Positions 46,001 through 53,788 of a DNA stretch of 64,000 nt are shown piece by piece. The notes under the pieces are model-generated. The model worked only from the letters and a program-made list of their open reading frames with translations. It ran no database searches and was not told where the DNA came from. Made by a program: the position numbers and the translations under genes. The DNA comes from Pectinatus frisingensis. Its GTDB lineage: Bacteria > Bacillota > Negativicutes > Selenomonadales > Selenomonadaceae. The DNA lies in contig NZ_WIQU01000069.1 in NCBI RefSeq assembly GCF_015732285.1, forward strand, positions 1 to 64,000, read 5' to 3'. Positions within the stretch are counted from its first letter, which is position 1, and each line of letters begins with the position of its first letter.

Positions 46001-47041
46001 ATGAAAAAAAAGACGTCTATTATTGGAGCTGTGACAGTTGTTATAATATTGGTCGCAATAGCTCTGGTGATAAAATATTTTTATAAACCGGCTGTGTCTC
46101 CCTCTCCTAATGAAATTAAAGCCGGAATTGTTGACATAAACCAGGTGCTTAAAATTCATCCACAATATAGGGAATTGGTTGATCTTAGAAATGAAAGAGT
46201 AAAAATAATCGAAAAAATTACTGCTTTATCGAAAGAAACCAAAACGGGTACTGATGATGCTGCGGCGGTAGAATCAATAAATGGGATTTTTAATGGCTTT
46301 GCTCAGCAAAAGGATGATATGCGGCAGCGTATAGTTAAACAAAAATTACAAGATGACATGCTGGATAGGGAAAAGCAATTACGCGCAGCTGTTGCGAATA
46401 GTCGTGCAGCTGATATAGAAAGTGTAAGCAACGAATATGAGAATGCCATTTTTAATTGTAGTTTGAAACTTGACAATGCGGAAAACCTGCGGCTCAGTGA
46501 TGATGATATTAATAATCTTAATGAGCAGATGTTTCAATTGAAAAAGGAACGGGCGGAAAAGATTCATGCCGTTATGGCAAAATATGAAAGTCAGATAAGT
46601 GCACAGTTGAGTGAGTACTTTGCCGAACGAATAGCTGCATTACAGGCTGATGCGGATAATAAAAATGAAAAAAATAATCAGGAAATAAGTGCACAGGCCA
46701 ATGAATTCCAGAAACAAAAAGATGAGTTATCACAAAAAAAACAGGATATGCTCAACAGCAGAAAAAAATTGTATTTCAATTTATTCAACCAGCTAGATGA
46801 AAAAAATAAGGAAATAGATGCGTTGCAGAAGGCCATGATACAGGATATTGCTGCAAAGGCGGCTAAGATAGCAATAGTACGCCATTTAGATATAGTTTAT
46901 GCCAATCAGCAAGGGATATCTGACGAAAAAATTGGGACAGATGAAATTTTTGATAAATATTTTGAAAATAATATAATTACAACATCATCAGTGCAGAATA
47001 TTACTGCTGATGTTATGCAAGAAATGCAGGATGGGCATTGA
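46001..47041 (+). CDS. Long OmpH/Skp-related coiled-coil protein (second of three)
   Basis: The 346-aa protein keeps the OmpH start signature (AGIVDINQVLKIHPQYREL) and the C-terminal YANQQGISDEKIGTDEIF region. A membrane helix (IIGAVTVVIILVAIALVIKY) precedes them. The central helical arm is more than twice the usual length, with long charged coiled coil (QKDDMRQRIVKQKLQDD through QKQKDELSQKKQDMLNS). The start at 46001 is chosen for its basic-hydrophobic N-terminus, with a weak AGG before it. A GTG at 45974 is an alternative. The stop overlaps the long reading frame of the next gene. Confidence 0.8.
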   Translation: MKKKTSIIGAVTVVIILVAIALVIKYFYKPAVSPSPNEIKAGIVDINQVLKIHPQYRELVDLRNERVKIIEKITALSKETKTGTDDAAAVESINGIFNGFAQQKDDMRQRIVKQKLQDDMLDREKQLRAAVANSRAADIESVSNEYENAIFNCSLKLDNAENLRLSDDDINNLNEQMFQLKKERAEKIHAVMAKYESQISAQLSEYFAERIAALQADADNKNEKNNQEISAQANEFQKQKDELSQKKQDMLNSRKKLYFNLFNQLDEKNKEIDALQKAMIQDIAAKAAKIAIVRHLDIVYANQQGISDEKIGTDEIFDKYFENNIITTSSVQNITADVMQEMQDGH

Positions 47042-47064
47042 GTCCGACAGGGAGGAAAAAAGTT

Positions 47065-47550
47065 TTGAAACATAGAATGAAAATGATATTTTTGGCTGGA
47101 GCCGTTATTATGGTAGCAGCGGTATTATTGGCTGGTTGTTCAAATAAGGCTAAAATTGGCTATGTCGATATAAGTCGTGTAGCTGCAGAAAGTCCACAAG
47201 TGCAATCTTTGAACCAGAATTTTGAAAAAGAGTATAAACCGCTTGCCGATCAAATGGAAACCTTAGCTAAACAGCAAGACAGTATGTCAAAGGAAGATTA
47301 TACTAAAGAAGTACAGCAACTTCAGCGTAAGGCTTATGGGATACAACAGAAATATAATGCACAAAGACAGGATTTAGTAAATAAAGTACTCGCGCGAATC
47401 AGCAAAGAAAAAGGGTTATCGGCAGTTACGACAAAAGCATCTTTTGCCGTTGATCCGGAAGTCCCGGTAGAAAACTCTGTAAGCGTTGATGGAGTAGTTG
47501 TAGATGGTGGTACGGATATAACAGATGAAGTAATCCAGAAGTTACAGTGA
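47065..47550 (+). CDS. OmpH/Skp-like lipoprotein (third of three)
   Basis: The 161-aa protein starts at TTG 47065 (GGGAGG 9 bases upstream). It has a signal with lipobox LLAGC, so it is probably anchored by a lipidated Cys, unlike E. coli Skp. The mature part has the OmpH signature IGYVDISRVAAESPQVQSL, a helical arm and a C-terminal DGGTDITDEVIQKLQ. It lies 12 bases before lpxD, the same skp-lpxD order as in proteobacteria. Confidence 0.87.
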   Translation: MKHRMKMIFLAGAVIMVAAVLLAGCSNKAKIGYVDISRVAAESPQVQSLNQNFEKEYKPLADQMETLAKQQDSMSKEDYTKEVQQLQRKAYGIQQKYNAQRQDLVNKVLARISKEKGLSAVTTKASFAVDPEVPVENSVSVDGVVVDGGTDITDEVIQKLQ

Positions 47551-47562
47551 TGGGAGTCAGTT

Positions 47563-48576
47563 ATGGAAAAAACTTTAGAAGAATTGGCACATATTGTTGG
47601 CGGTCGATTGGTGGGAAATCCGTCAATAATGATAACAAAGGTTGCTAATATTGCTATGGCTGATGCCGATAGCATAACTTTCGCGGTTGGCGAGCATGTT
47701 GAAGAAGCAAAAACTTGCAAAGCTGCTGCAGTAATTCTGCCAAACGACGTGGATAAATTTCCTTTGCCGGCAGTTTTTGTAGATAATCCACGTGAAGTTT
47801 TTATTGACTTAATGAATTTGTTCACACCAAAATTAAAAATAAAACGAGAAATAAGCGATAAGGCAATAATTGGCGAAAATGTGACTATTGGTAAAAATGT
47901 TGCTGTTATGCCATTGGCAGTAATTGATGATAATGCAACTATTGGTGATGATGTGGTGTTGTATCCACACGTTTATATAGGGCAGTATGCACAAATCGGT
48001 GATGGCAGTATGATTTATTCTAATGTGACAGTACGTGAATTTTGTGAAATCGGGAAAAATGCAATTATTCACAGTTCAACAGTAATCGGTTCTGATGGTT
48101 TCGGTTTTGTTACGGAAAATGGGAAACATGTTAAAGTTCCACAAGTTGGCAATGTAGTGATTGAAGATAATGTAGAGATTGGTGCACATGTAGGAATCGA
48201 CAGAGCAGCAATGGGGTCCACTTACATACGAAAAGGAACAAAGATCGATAATCTTGTCCATATTGGACATGGTTGTGATATTGGTGAAAATAATTTAATA
48301 GTAGCGCAGACTGGTATTTCTGGGTCTACTAAAGTTGGCAGTAATGTTACTTTTGGTGGTCAGGTCGGCACGGTAGGGCATATCGAAATAGGGGCAGATT
48401 CTGTTTTTGCGGCGCGATCAGGTATTATTAATAATACACCAAAGGGAGTGTTTTATGCTGGGTTTCCGGCAAGACCCCATCAGGAATGGTTAAGGATAAC
48501 AGCTGCGTCAGCACATGTGCCAGAAATAATAAAGGAAGTAAAAAAAATTCAGCGCCGTTTGGAAAATGAAAAATAA
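47563..48576 (+). CDS. lpxD: UDP-3-O-acylglucosamine N-acyltransferase LpxD
   Basis: Third step of lipid A synthesis: adds a hydroxyacyl chain to the amine of UDP-3-O-acylglucosamine. The 337-aa protein has an N-terminal uridine-binding domain and a left-handed beta-helix of hexapeptide repeats (IGENVTIGKNVAVMPLAVI and onward). The catalytic His is in the family block NLVHIGHGCDIGENNLI. GGGAG is 6 bases upstream. A terminator follows. Confidence 0.96.
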   Translation: MEKTLEELAHIVGGRLVGNPSIMITKVANIAMADADSITFAVGEHVEEAKTCKAAAVILPNDVDKFPLPAVFVDNPREVFIDLMNLFTPKLKIKREISDKAIIGENVTIGKNVAVMPLAVIDDNATIGDDVVLYPHVYIGQYAQIGDGSMIYSNVTVREFCEIGKNAIIHSSTVIGSDGFGFVTENGKHVKVPQVGNVVIEDNVEIGAHVGIDRAAMGSTYIRKGTKIDNLVHIGHGCDIGENNLIVAQTGISGSTKVGSNVTFGGQVGTVGHIEIGADSVFAARSGIINNTPKGVFYAGFPARPHQEWLRITAASAHVPEIIKEVKKIQRRLENEK

Positions 48577-48639
48577 TTATTTGTCCGGTACAACATGATG
48601 TATGATGATATCAGCACTGAATGATACTTGCAGGAAAAC

Positions 48640-48665
48640 AAAAACGGCTTCAATGGCCGTTTTTT
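48640..48665 (+). terminator. Terminator after lpxD
   Basis: AAAAACGGC and GCCGTTTTT pair perfectly around a 7-base loop, with a T-run after the stem. Confidence 0.85.
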
Positions 48666-48727
48666 ATTTTAGTAATTATTTGGAACAGCTATATTTCATT
48701 TATCAGATGTTTTTAAGGAGAGATATG

Positions 48728-49354
48728 ATGTTTCGCAAGATATGGTTTATAAGTATATTGGCTGTGATTTTAGGAGTGGATTCATTCGCTGCTGCGGCTC
48801 CGACCACTTATGGACCAACAGGATTAATAGACATGCCTACCTCTGATATCATGCGAACTGATCAATTGGAATTAGGCTATTATAATCTGGATAAAAAAAA
48901 TTATGAAGTTTTTGCTGTTCCTTTTATAAAGGATATTGAAATAAGCGGATCACTGCGTGATGAAAATCATTCACATACACTAAAAACGATTAATGCCAAA
49001 TATAATATAATACATGAAAGCGTGCTGCGGCCGGGGATAGCTGTGGGAGTGGACGACATGGCAAATAATGATGAAACATCAGTATATGCAGTGGCCAGTA
49101 AGGCTTTACCGCTTGGACTCAGGCTTAGTGCAGGAACTGGTACACGGCGCTACAAAAATGGTTTTGTGGGGTTAGAGACAAGACTGATTCCTTTGTCCAG
49201 AGGGGGGGAATTCCCTGATATGTCACTAATGATTGAACATATTGATAGAAAAACATCCTACGGACTTCGTTTAGCGACGGCGCGGGGGTTGCAGGTAACG
49301 GCTGGTTGGCGGGACGGAGATCCCTTTTGGGGTGTGACATACACTGTGCCATAA
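48728..49354 (+). CDS. YjbH-domain-like outer-membrane or periplasmic protein
   Basis: The 208-aa protein has a signal peptide (IWFISILAVILGVDSFAAA). A beta-rich mature chain starts TTYGPTGLIDMPTSDIMRTDQLELGYYN, the opening pattern of YjbH family proteins. Full YjbH proteins are about 700 aa; this one covers only the start and ends in FWGVTYTVP without a terminal Phe. The family is tied to exopolysaccharide export in proteobacteria; the role here is unknown. The ATG at 48728 has AAGGAG 7 bases upstream; the longer frame from 48602 runs through the lpxD terminator and is not credible. Confidence 0.7.
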   Translation: MFRKIWFISILAVILGVDSFAAAAPTTYGPTGLIDMPTSDIMRTDQLELGYYNLDKKNYEVFAVPFIKDIEISGSLRDENHSHTLKTINAKYNIIHESVLRPGIAVGVDDMANNDETSVYAVASKALPLGLRLSAGTGTRRYKNGFVGLETRLIPLSRGGEFPDMSLMIEHIDRKTSYGLRLATARGLQVTAGWRDGDPFWGVTYTVP

Positions 49355-49396
49355 AAACTCATCATATAATAAAAATCGGATAATCCATCAGGGGAC

Positions 49397-49425
49397 TTGC
49401 AGTAAAGGACAATGTCCTGTAAAAT
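49397..49425 (+). promoter_or_regulatory. lpxC promoter with a palindrome between -35 and -10
   Basis: TTGCAG (49397-49402), a 17-base spacer and TAAAAT (49420-49425). The spacer contains the palindrome AGGACA-A-TGTCCT (49406-49418), centred between the two elements. A bound regulator would block or twist the promoter. The protein is unknown. Confidence 0.5.
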
Positions 49426-49456
49426 ATAATAATATCAGGCAGGAGGATTTTTTTTG

Positions 49457-50284
49457 ATGCATTATCAAATAACATTGGCTAGAGAGGTATTTTGTGAGGG
49501 AGTTGGTCTTCACTCCGGTAAACCGGCAACGGTAAAAATTTTACCGGCACCGGAAAATACGGGAATAGTTTTTATTCGTACTGATTTAACGGACAGACCG
49601 CGCATTGAGGCAGTGGCAGAAAATGTCACGACTACACTTCGGGCAACGACCATCAGCAAGGGCAATATTCGAATATTTACTATTGAACATCTGCTTTCCG
49701 CATTGCATGTTTATGGTGTAGATAATTGCTATATAGAGGTCAATGGGGAAGAACCTCCTGTTCAGGATGGTTGTTCTGCCTATTTTTTTGCTGTTTTACA
49801 GAAGGCGGGTAAAAAAATTCAAAATAAATTGCGGAAAGAAGTCGTCATTGACAAAATATATCGGATTGATGATGGAGAACGATTTATTATTGCGCTGCCC
49901 TATGATAAATTCAGAATTAGTTTTACATCATTGAATGAACATCCTTTAATTGGTACGCAATATGCAGATTTTATAGTAACTGAAGATGTTTATGCGAAGG
50001 ATATTGCTCCGGCTCGTACGATTGCCTATGAGAAGGAAATTAAGCATTTGCAGGATATGGGTCTTGGGTTAGGTGGCAGCTTGGAAAATGTCATAGTTTA
50101 TAATGATGCGGGCTGGATAAATAAGCTGCGCTTTAACGATGAATTGGTACGCCATAAGATATTGGATGTTATTGGAGATTTGAGATTGACAGGCGGTATT
50201 GTCAAGGGACATTTCATCGCTGTGAAATCGGGTCATCAGCTTAATACTGAATTAGCCAAAGAAATTAGGCAGGGCGGCTGTTGA
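49457..50284 (+). CDS. lpxC: UDP-3-O-acyl-N-acetylglucosamine deacetylase LpxC
   Basis: Zinc enzyme for the committed step of lipid A synthesis. The 275-aa protein has the first zinc ligand in TIEHLLSALHVYGVDN (H78), and RHKILDVIGD supplies the second His and the Asp. The catalytic C-terminal His is in SGHQLN. The ATG at 49457 follows AGGAGG by 9 bases; the in-frame TTG just before is less likely. It begins an lpxC-fabZ-lpxA-lpxI unit. Confidence 0.97.
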   Translation: MHYQITLAREVFCEGVGLHSGKPATVKILPAPENTGIVFIRTDLTDRPRIEAVAENVTTTLRATTISKGNIRIFTIEHLLSALHVYGVDNCYIEVNGEEPPVQDGCSAYFFAVLQKAGKKIQNKLRKEVVIDKIYRIDDGERFIIALPYDKFRISFTSLNEHPLIGTQYADFIVTEDVYAKDIAPARTIAYEKEIKHLQDMGLGLGGSLENVIVYNDAGWINKLRFNDELVRHKILDVIGDLRLTGGIVKGHFIAVKSGHQLNTELAKEIRQGGC

Positions 50285-50311
50285 TAAGTTTGAGGAGTGG
50301 AGGAAAAGAGA

Positions 50312-50755
50312 ATGATTGATATAAATGAAATTCAAAAGGTGCTGCCGCATCGTCCGCCGTTTTTACTTATTGATCGTATATTGGAAGTGGTACCATTTAA
50401 AAGTGCTGTTGGTATAAAGAATATTACTATGGGGGAATCTCAATTCCGTGGTCATTTTCCCGGACATCCAATAATGCCGGGGGTATTGATATTGGAAGCA
50501 ATGGCGCAAGTTGGTGGCTTTGCAATGCTTTATCCTGAAAAGAATCGTGGTAAATTGGCTTTTTTTGGCGGGATGGAAAATGTTAAATTTAAAGTTCCGG
50601 TTGTACCGGGTGACCAATTAGTAATGAGAGCTGAACTTATGAAGGTAAGAGGAGAATTTGGCAAGCTGCATGCAGAAGCTTTTGTTGAGGATAAACTTGT
50701 CGCTCAGGGAGATTTCATATTTGCCCTGAAAACGGTGAAAGATGCCGAAAAATAG
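50312..50755 (+). CDS. fabZ: 3-hydroxyacyl-ACP dehydratase FabZ
   Basis: Dehydrates 3-hydroxyacyl-ACP in fatty acid elongation and competes with LpxA and LpxD for the same substrate. The 147-aa protein has LPHRPPFLLIDRI near the start, the catalytic His in GHFPGHPIMPGVLILEAMAQ, and the Glu in the latter half of the same block. GGAGG is 8 bases before the ATG at 50312. Its place between lpxC and lpxA is standard. Confidence 0.97.
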   Translation: MIDINEIQKVLPHRPPFLLIDRILEVVPFKSAVGIKNITMGESQFRGHFPGHPIMPGVLILEAMAQVGGFAMLYPEKNRGKLAFFGGMENVKFKVPVVPGDQLVMRAELMKVRGEFGKLHAEAFVEDKLVAQGDFIFALKTVKDAEK

Positions 50756-50907
50756 TCATATAAATAATAAAATTGCTTTAAATACGCTTAATATACGGGA
50801 AAATAGTTGCTTTTAAAGAGAAATGAAGGGTGGAATAATTTTCCTCATATGGATTATATTTCCATATAAAGACGTTAAAGTTAATGACGTCGGTGAGGAG
50901 TGGGATT
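50756..50907 (+). other. Leader between fabZ and lpxA with two inverted repeats
   Basis: This 152-base gap breaks an otherwise tight operon. ATATGGA (50847-50853) pairs with TCCATAT (50861-50867), and downstream GACGT (50871-50875) is repeated inverted as ACGTC just before the lpxA ribosome site. No good promoter was found. It may be a leader that controls lpxA or merely spacer. Confidence 0.35.
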
Positions 50908-51723
50908 ATGAATGCAGAAAACAAAATAGTTGCATATATACATCCAACGGCTGTTATACATCCCCATGCGAAAATTGGAAAAAACGTTCAAATAGGGCCA
51001 TATGCAGTAATTGATGAGAATGTTGAAATAGGTGACGGAACCAAGATAATGCCACATGCGGTAATAACAGGCTGGACTGGTATTGGTCAGGATTGTATTG
51101 TTTATCCTGGCGCGGTTATCGGTTCAGAACCGCAGGATCTGAAATTTAAGGGTGAAAAATCATATACTTTTATTGGAAATCGTACGACTATCAGAGAGTG
51201 TGCGACAATTCACCGTGGCTGCGGTGAGGAAAGCGAAACTCGTATTGGTAATGATTGTCTCCTTATGGCTTATACACATGTAGCTCATAATTGTAATGTA
51301 GGCAATAATGTGATAATGGCTAATTCAGCAATGATTGCCGGTCATGTGGTAGTGGAGGACAAAGTCGTTATCGGAGGTATCACAGGAGTTCATCAATTTG
51401 TCAGAATTGGACGTAATGCCATGATTGGCGGGGCGTCTAAATTGGTCCAGGATGTGGTTCCCTATACGATTGTTGATGGTCATCCGGCTAAGGTGAGCGG
51501 CTTGAATAATGTAGGTATTTCTCGAGCTGGTATTTCAATTGAATCGAGACGTAATATAAAAAAAGCATATAAAATATTATATCGTTCGGGACTGAGTTTA
51601 TCTCAGGCGATAGAAGTAATAGAGCAGGATGTTGACTCTTGTGAGGAAATAGAACATTTCCTGCGATTTTTGCGAAATGCTGAACGTGGCATTTGCCGCA
51701 GCCGAAAGGATAATATGGAATAA
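50908..51723 (+). CDS. lpxA: Acyl-ACP--UDP-N-acetylglucosamine O-acyltransferase LpxA
   Basis: First step of lipid A synthesis. From the ATG at 50908 (GAGGAG 7 bases upstream) the protein is 271 aa. It has an N-terminal hexapeptide beta-helix (YIHPTAVIHPHAKIGKNVQIGPYAVI), the catalytic His region LMAYTHVAHNCNVGNN, the GGITGVHQFVRIG block and a C-terminal helical domain. An upstream in-frame codon at 50884 gives an atypical extension. Confidence 0.96.
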   Translation: MNAENKIVAYIHPTAVIHPHAKIGKNVQIGPYAVIDENVEIGDGTKIMPHAVITGWTGIGQDCIVYPGAVIGSEPQDLKFKGEKSYTFIGNRTTIRECATIHRGCGEESETRIGNDCLLMAYTHVAHNCNVGNNVIMANSAMIAGHVVVEDKVVIGGITGVHQFVRIGRNAMIGGASKLVQDVVPYTIVDGHPAKVSGLNNVGISRAGISIESRRNIKKAYKILYRSGLSLSQAIEVIEQDVDSCEEIEHFLRFLRNAERGICRSRKDNME

Positions 51724-51734
51724 GGGAGATTTAT

Positions 51735-52541
51735 ATGGACTCTGTGGGCTTATTAGCTGGTGTGGGCAGACTGCCGGTAGAGTTTGCTGCGGCAGCCCGG
51801 CGTATGGGATTAAAAGTTTTTACTGTGGCATTGCTTGATGATGTTGATCAGGATTTGCAGCATATAGTTAAAGGCTATGCCAAAATAAATATTGCTAAAT
51901 TAAACGAAATTATAACATTTTTAAAAGAAAATAATATAAAAAAAGTAACAATGCTGGGAAAAGTTACCAAGGAGCTTTTATTCAACGGGCAGCATGATAA
52001 AATTGATACGCGAATGCTCAAGGTCCTGTCGTCAGTGCCTGACACGAATGATGATACATTAATGTTGGCGTTTGTTCAGGAATTGGCTGAAGAGGGAATA
52101 GAAGTACTTGATCAAACGGCATTATTAAAGTTACTCATGCCAAAAACTGGTATATTGTCAAAACGTGAACCGACAGCAGCAGAGATTGATGATATTAAGT
52201 TTGGTTTCTTTGTGGCAAAGAAATTGGGCGGGTTAGATATAGGGCAGACAGTTGTGGTTAAAAATAAAGCAGTTATGGCTTTAGAAGCAATAGAGGGAAC
52301 TGATGCCTGCATTTTACGCGGCGGTGCTTTAGCAAGGAACGGTGCCGTAGTTGTAAAAACTGCTAAACCAAATCAGGATAATAGATTTGATATTCCGGCT
52401 GTGGGGGAAAAAACTATTGAATCTATGCTTGCTGTCAAGGCAAGCGTATTGGCGATAGAGGCTGAAAAAACAATTATCGTTGATAGGAAAAAGGTCATAG
52501 CCTTAGCTGATGACAATGGCATAGCAATAACAGTAATATAA
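51735..52541 (+). CDS. lpxI: UDP-2,3-diacylglucosamine pyrophosphatase LpxI
   Basis: Hydrolyses UDP-2,3-diacylglucosamine to lipid X; LpxI is the alternative to LpxH. The 268-aa protein matches the LpxI (DUF1009) family, with VGLLAGVGRLPVEFA at the start, LGKVTKELLF, and GTDACILRGG with VVVKTAKPNQDNRFDIPAVG in the C-terminal catalytic domain. GGGAG is upstream of the ATG. It ends the lpxC-fabZ-lpxA-lpxI group. Confidence 0.95.
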   Translation: MDSVGLLAGVGRLPVEFAAAARRMGLKVFTVALLDDVDQDLQHIVKGYAKINIAKLNEIITFLKENNIKKVTMLGKVTKELLFNGQHDKIDTRMLKVLSSVPDTNDDTLMLAFVQELAEEGIEVLDQTALLKLLMPKTGILSKREPTAAEIDDIKFGFFVAKKLGGLDIGQTVVVKNKAVMALEAIEGTDACILRGGALARNGAVVVKTAKPNQDNRFDIPAVGEKTIESMLAVKASVLAIEAEKTIIVDRKKVIALADDNGIAITVI

Positions 52542-52547
52542 CATGAT

Positions 52548-52589
52548 GGCGCGGCGGATTTTCAAAATGGATTATCCTCGCGTCTTTTT
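52548..52589 (+). terminator. Probable terminator between lpxI and lpxB
   Basis: GGCGCGGCGGAT pairs with ATCCTCGCGTC apart from a small bulge and one G-T pair, followed by TTTTT. It would split the lipid A genes into two transcripts or act as an attenuator. Confidence 0.55.
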
Positions 52590-52630
52590 CTGCTTGAGGC
52601 TGATATTAATTGGACTATTTCGGAGAAAAA

Positions 52631-53788
52631 ATGTATAAAATAATGTTTTCTGCTGGAGAAGCGTCAGGAGATTTACACGGGGCTAGCTTGGCAGCAGCTT
52701 TGAGAAAAATAGAACCGAATATAGAAATGGTCGGATTTGGTGGAACAATGATGGAAAATGCCGGAGTGAAACTTATTGCTAACATGACGGAATACAGTGT
52801 TATGGGGTTTTATGAGGTAATAATCAATTTATATCGCTTAATTAAATTGCGTAATAAATTAGTGGATTATATGAAAAAGGAAAAACCAGATATACTGGTT
52901 TTGATTGATTACCCGGATTTTAATTGGCGACTGGCACCTGTTGCAAAAAAACTTGGCATACCTGTTTTTTCTTATATTCCGCCATCTGCGTGGGCTTGGC
53001 GTAAAGGCCGGGCTAAACAAGTGGCGAAAACAGCAGATCAGATAGCAGCTATTTTCCCTTTTGAAACGGCTGTTTATGAACAGGCTGGAGCTAATATAAA
53101 GTTTGTGGGTAACCCTTTGATTGATACGGTTAAACCGTCTTTAGACAAGGAGTCTGCCGCAAGGTGTTTTTCGATTGATACATTGAAAACCAATATTTTG
53201 CTTCTGCCGGGCAGCCGCAGACAGGAAATAACAGCTATTTTCCCGGTAATGCTGGCAACAGCAGTATTATTTAAAGAAAAATATTCATCGATATGTTTTC
53301 ATGTAGCAGTGGCTCAAGGTATAAAAATAGAAGAATTGCAAAAAATAGCGGCTGAATATGATGTTGTGATAAATTATCATAAAGATAAGATTTATGATTT
53401 GATGAGCTGTTGTGACATAGGATTGGCAACATCGGGGACTGTTATTTTAGAAGCGGCACTTATGGGGCTTCCTACGGTGGTTTTGTATCGTATGTCTAAA
53501 CTGACATATCATATAGCTAAGATGTTTGTTGATGTGAAGTTTTTCAGTTTACCTAATATATTACTGAAAGAAAGAGTGATGCCAGAGCTTTTACAAGAGC
53601 AGGTAAATCCAGAAAACGTTTTTAAATCAACACAAACGCTTTTGAATGATAATGAGCAATATGTAAAGAGTAAATTGAAAACAGTCAGAGCCAAACTTGG
53701 GTCTCCAGGCGTGGCTGAAAGAACAGCAAGATTAATTATTGCTACAGCAGATAAAAAAATAAATCCAATGAACAGGAATAATGCATGA
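52631..53788 (+). CDS. lpxB: Lipid-A-disaccharide synthase LpxB
   Basis: GT19 glycosyltransferase that joins lipid X and UDP-diacylglucosamine. The 385-aa protein has FSAGEASGDLHGA at the start, SYIPPSAWAWRKGRAK in the middle, LPGSRRQEI for nucleotide binding and ATSGTVILEAALMGLPTVVLYRMS in the acceptor region. The ATG at 52631 has GGAG 4-5 bases upstream; a TTG at 52610 is an alternative. Its TGA overlaps the msbA ATG. Confidence 0.96.
   Translation: MYKIMFSAGEASGDLHGASLAAALRKIEPNIEMVGFGGTMMENAGVKLIANMTEYSVMGFYEVIINLYRLIKLRNKLVDYMKKEKPDILVLIDYPDFNWRLAPVAKKLGIPVFSYIPPSAWAWRKGRAKQVAKTADQIAAIFPFETAVYEQAGANIKFVGNPLIDTVKPSLDKESAARCFSIDTLKTNILLLPGSRRQEITAIFPVMLATAVLFKEKYSSICFHVAVAQGIKIEELQKIAAEYDVVINYHKDKIYDLMSCCDIGLATSGTVILEAALMGLPTVVLYRMSKLTYHIAKMFVDVKFFSLPNILLKERVMPELLQEQVNPENVFKSTQTLLNDNEQYVKSKLKTVRAKLGSPGVAERTARLIIATADKKINPMNRNNA

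Noticed and set aside
48602-48727. Long N-terminal extension of the YjbH-like protein
   Set aside because: It would be coded by the lpxD terminator; a ribosome site and signal peptide begin at 48728.
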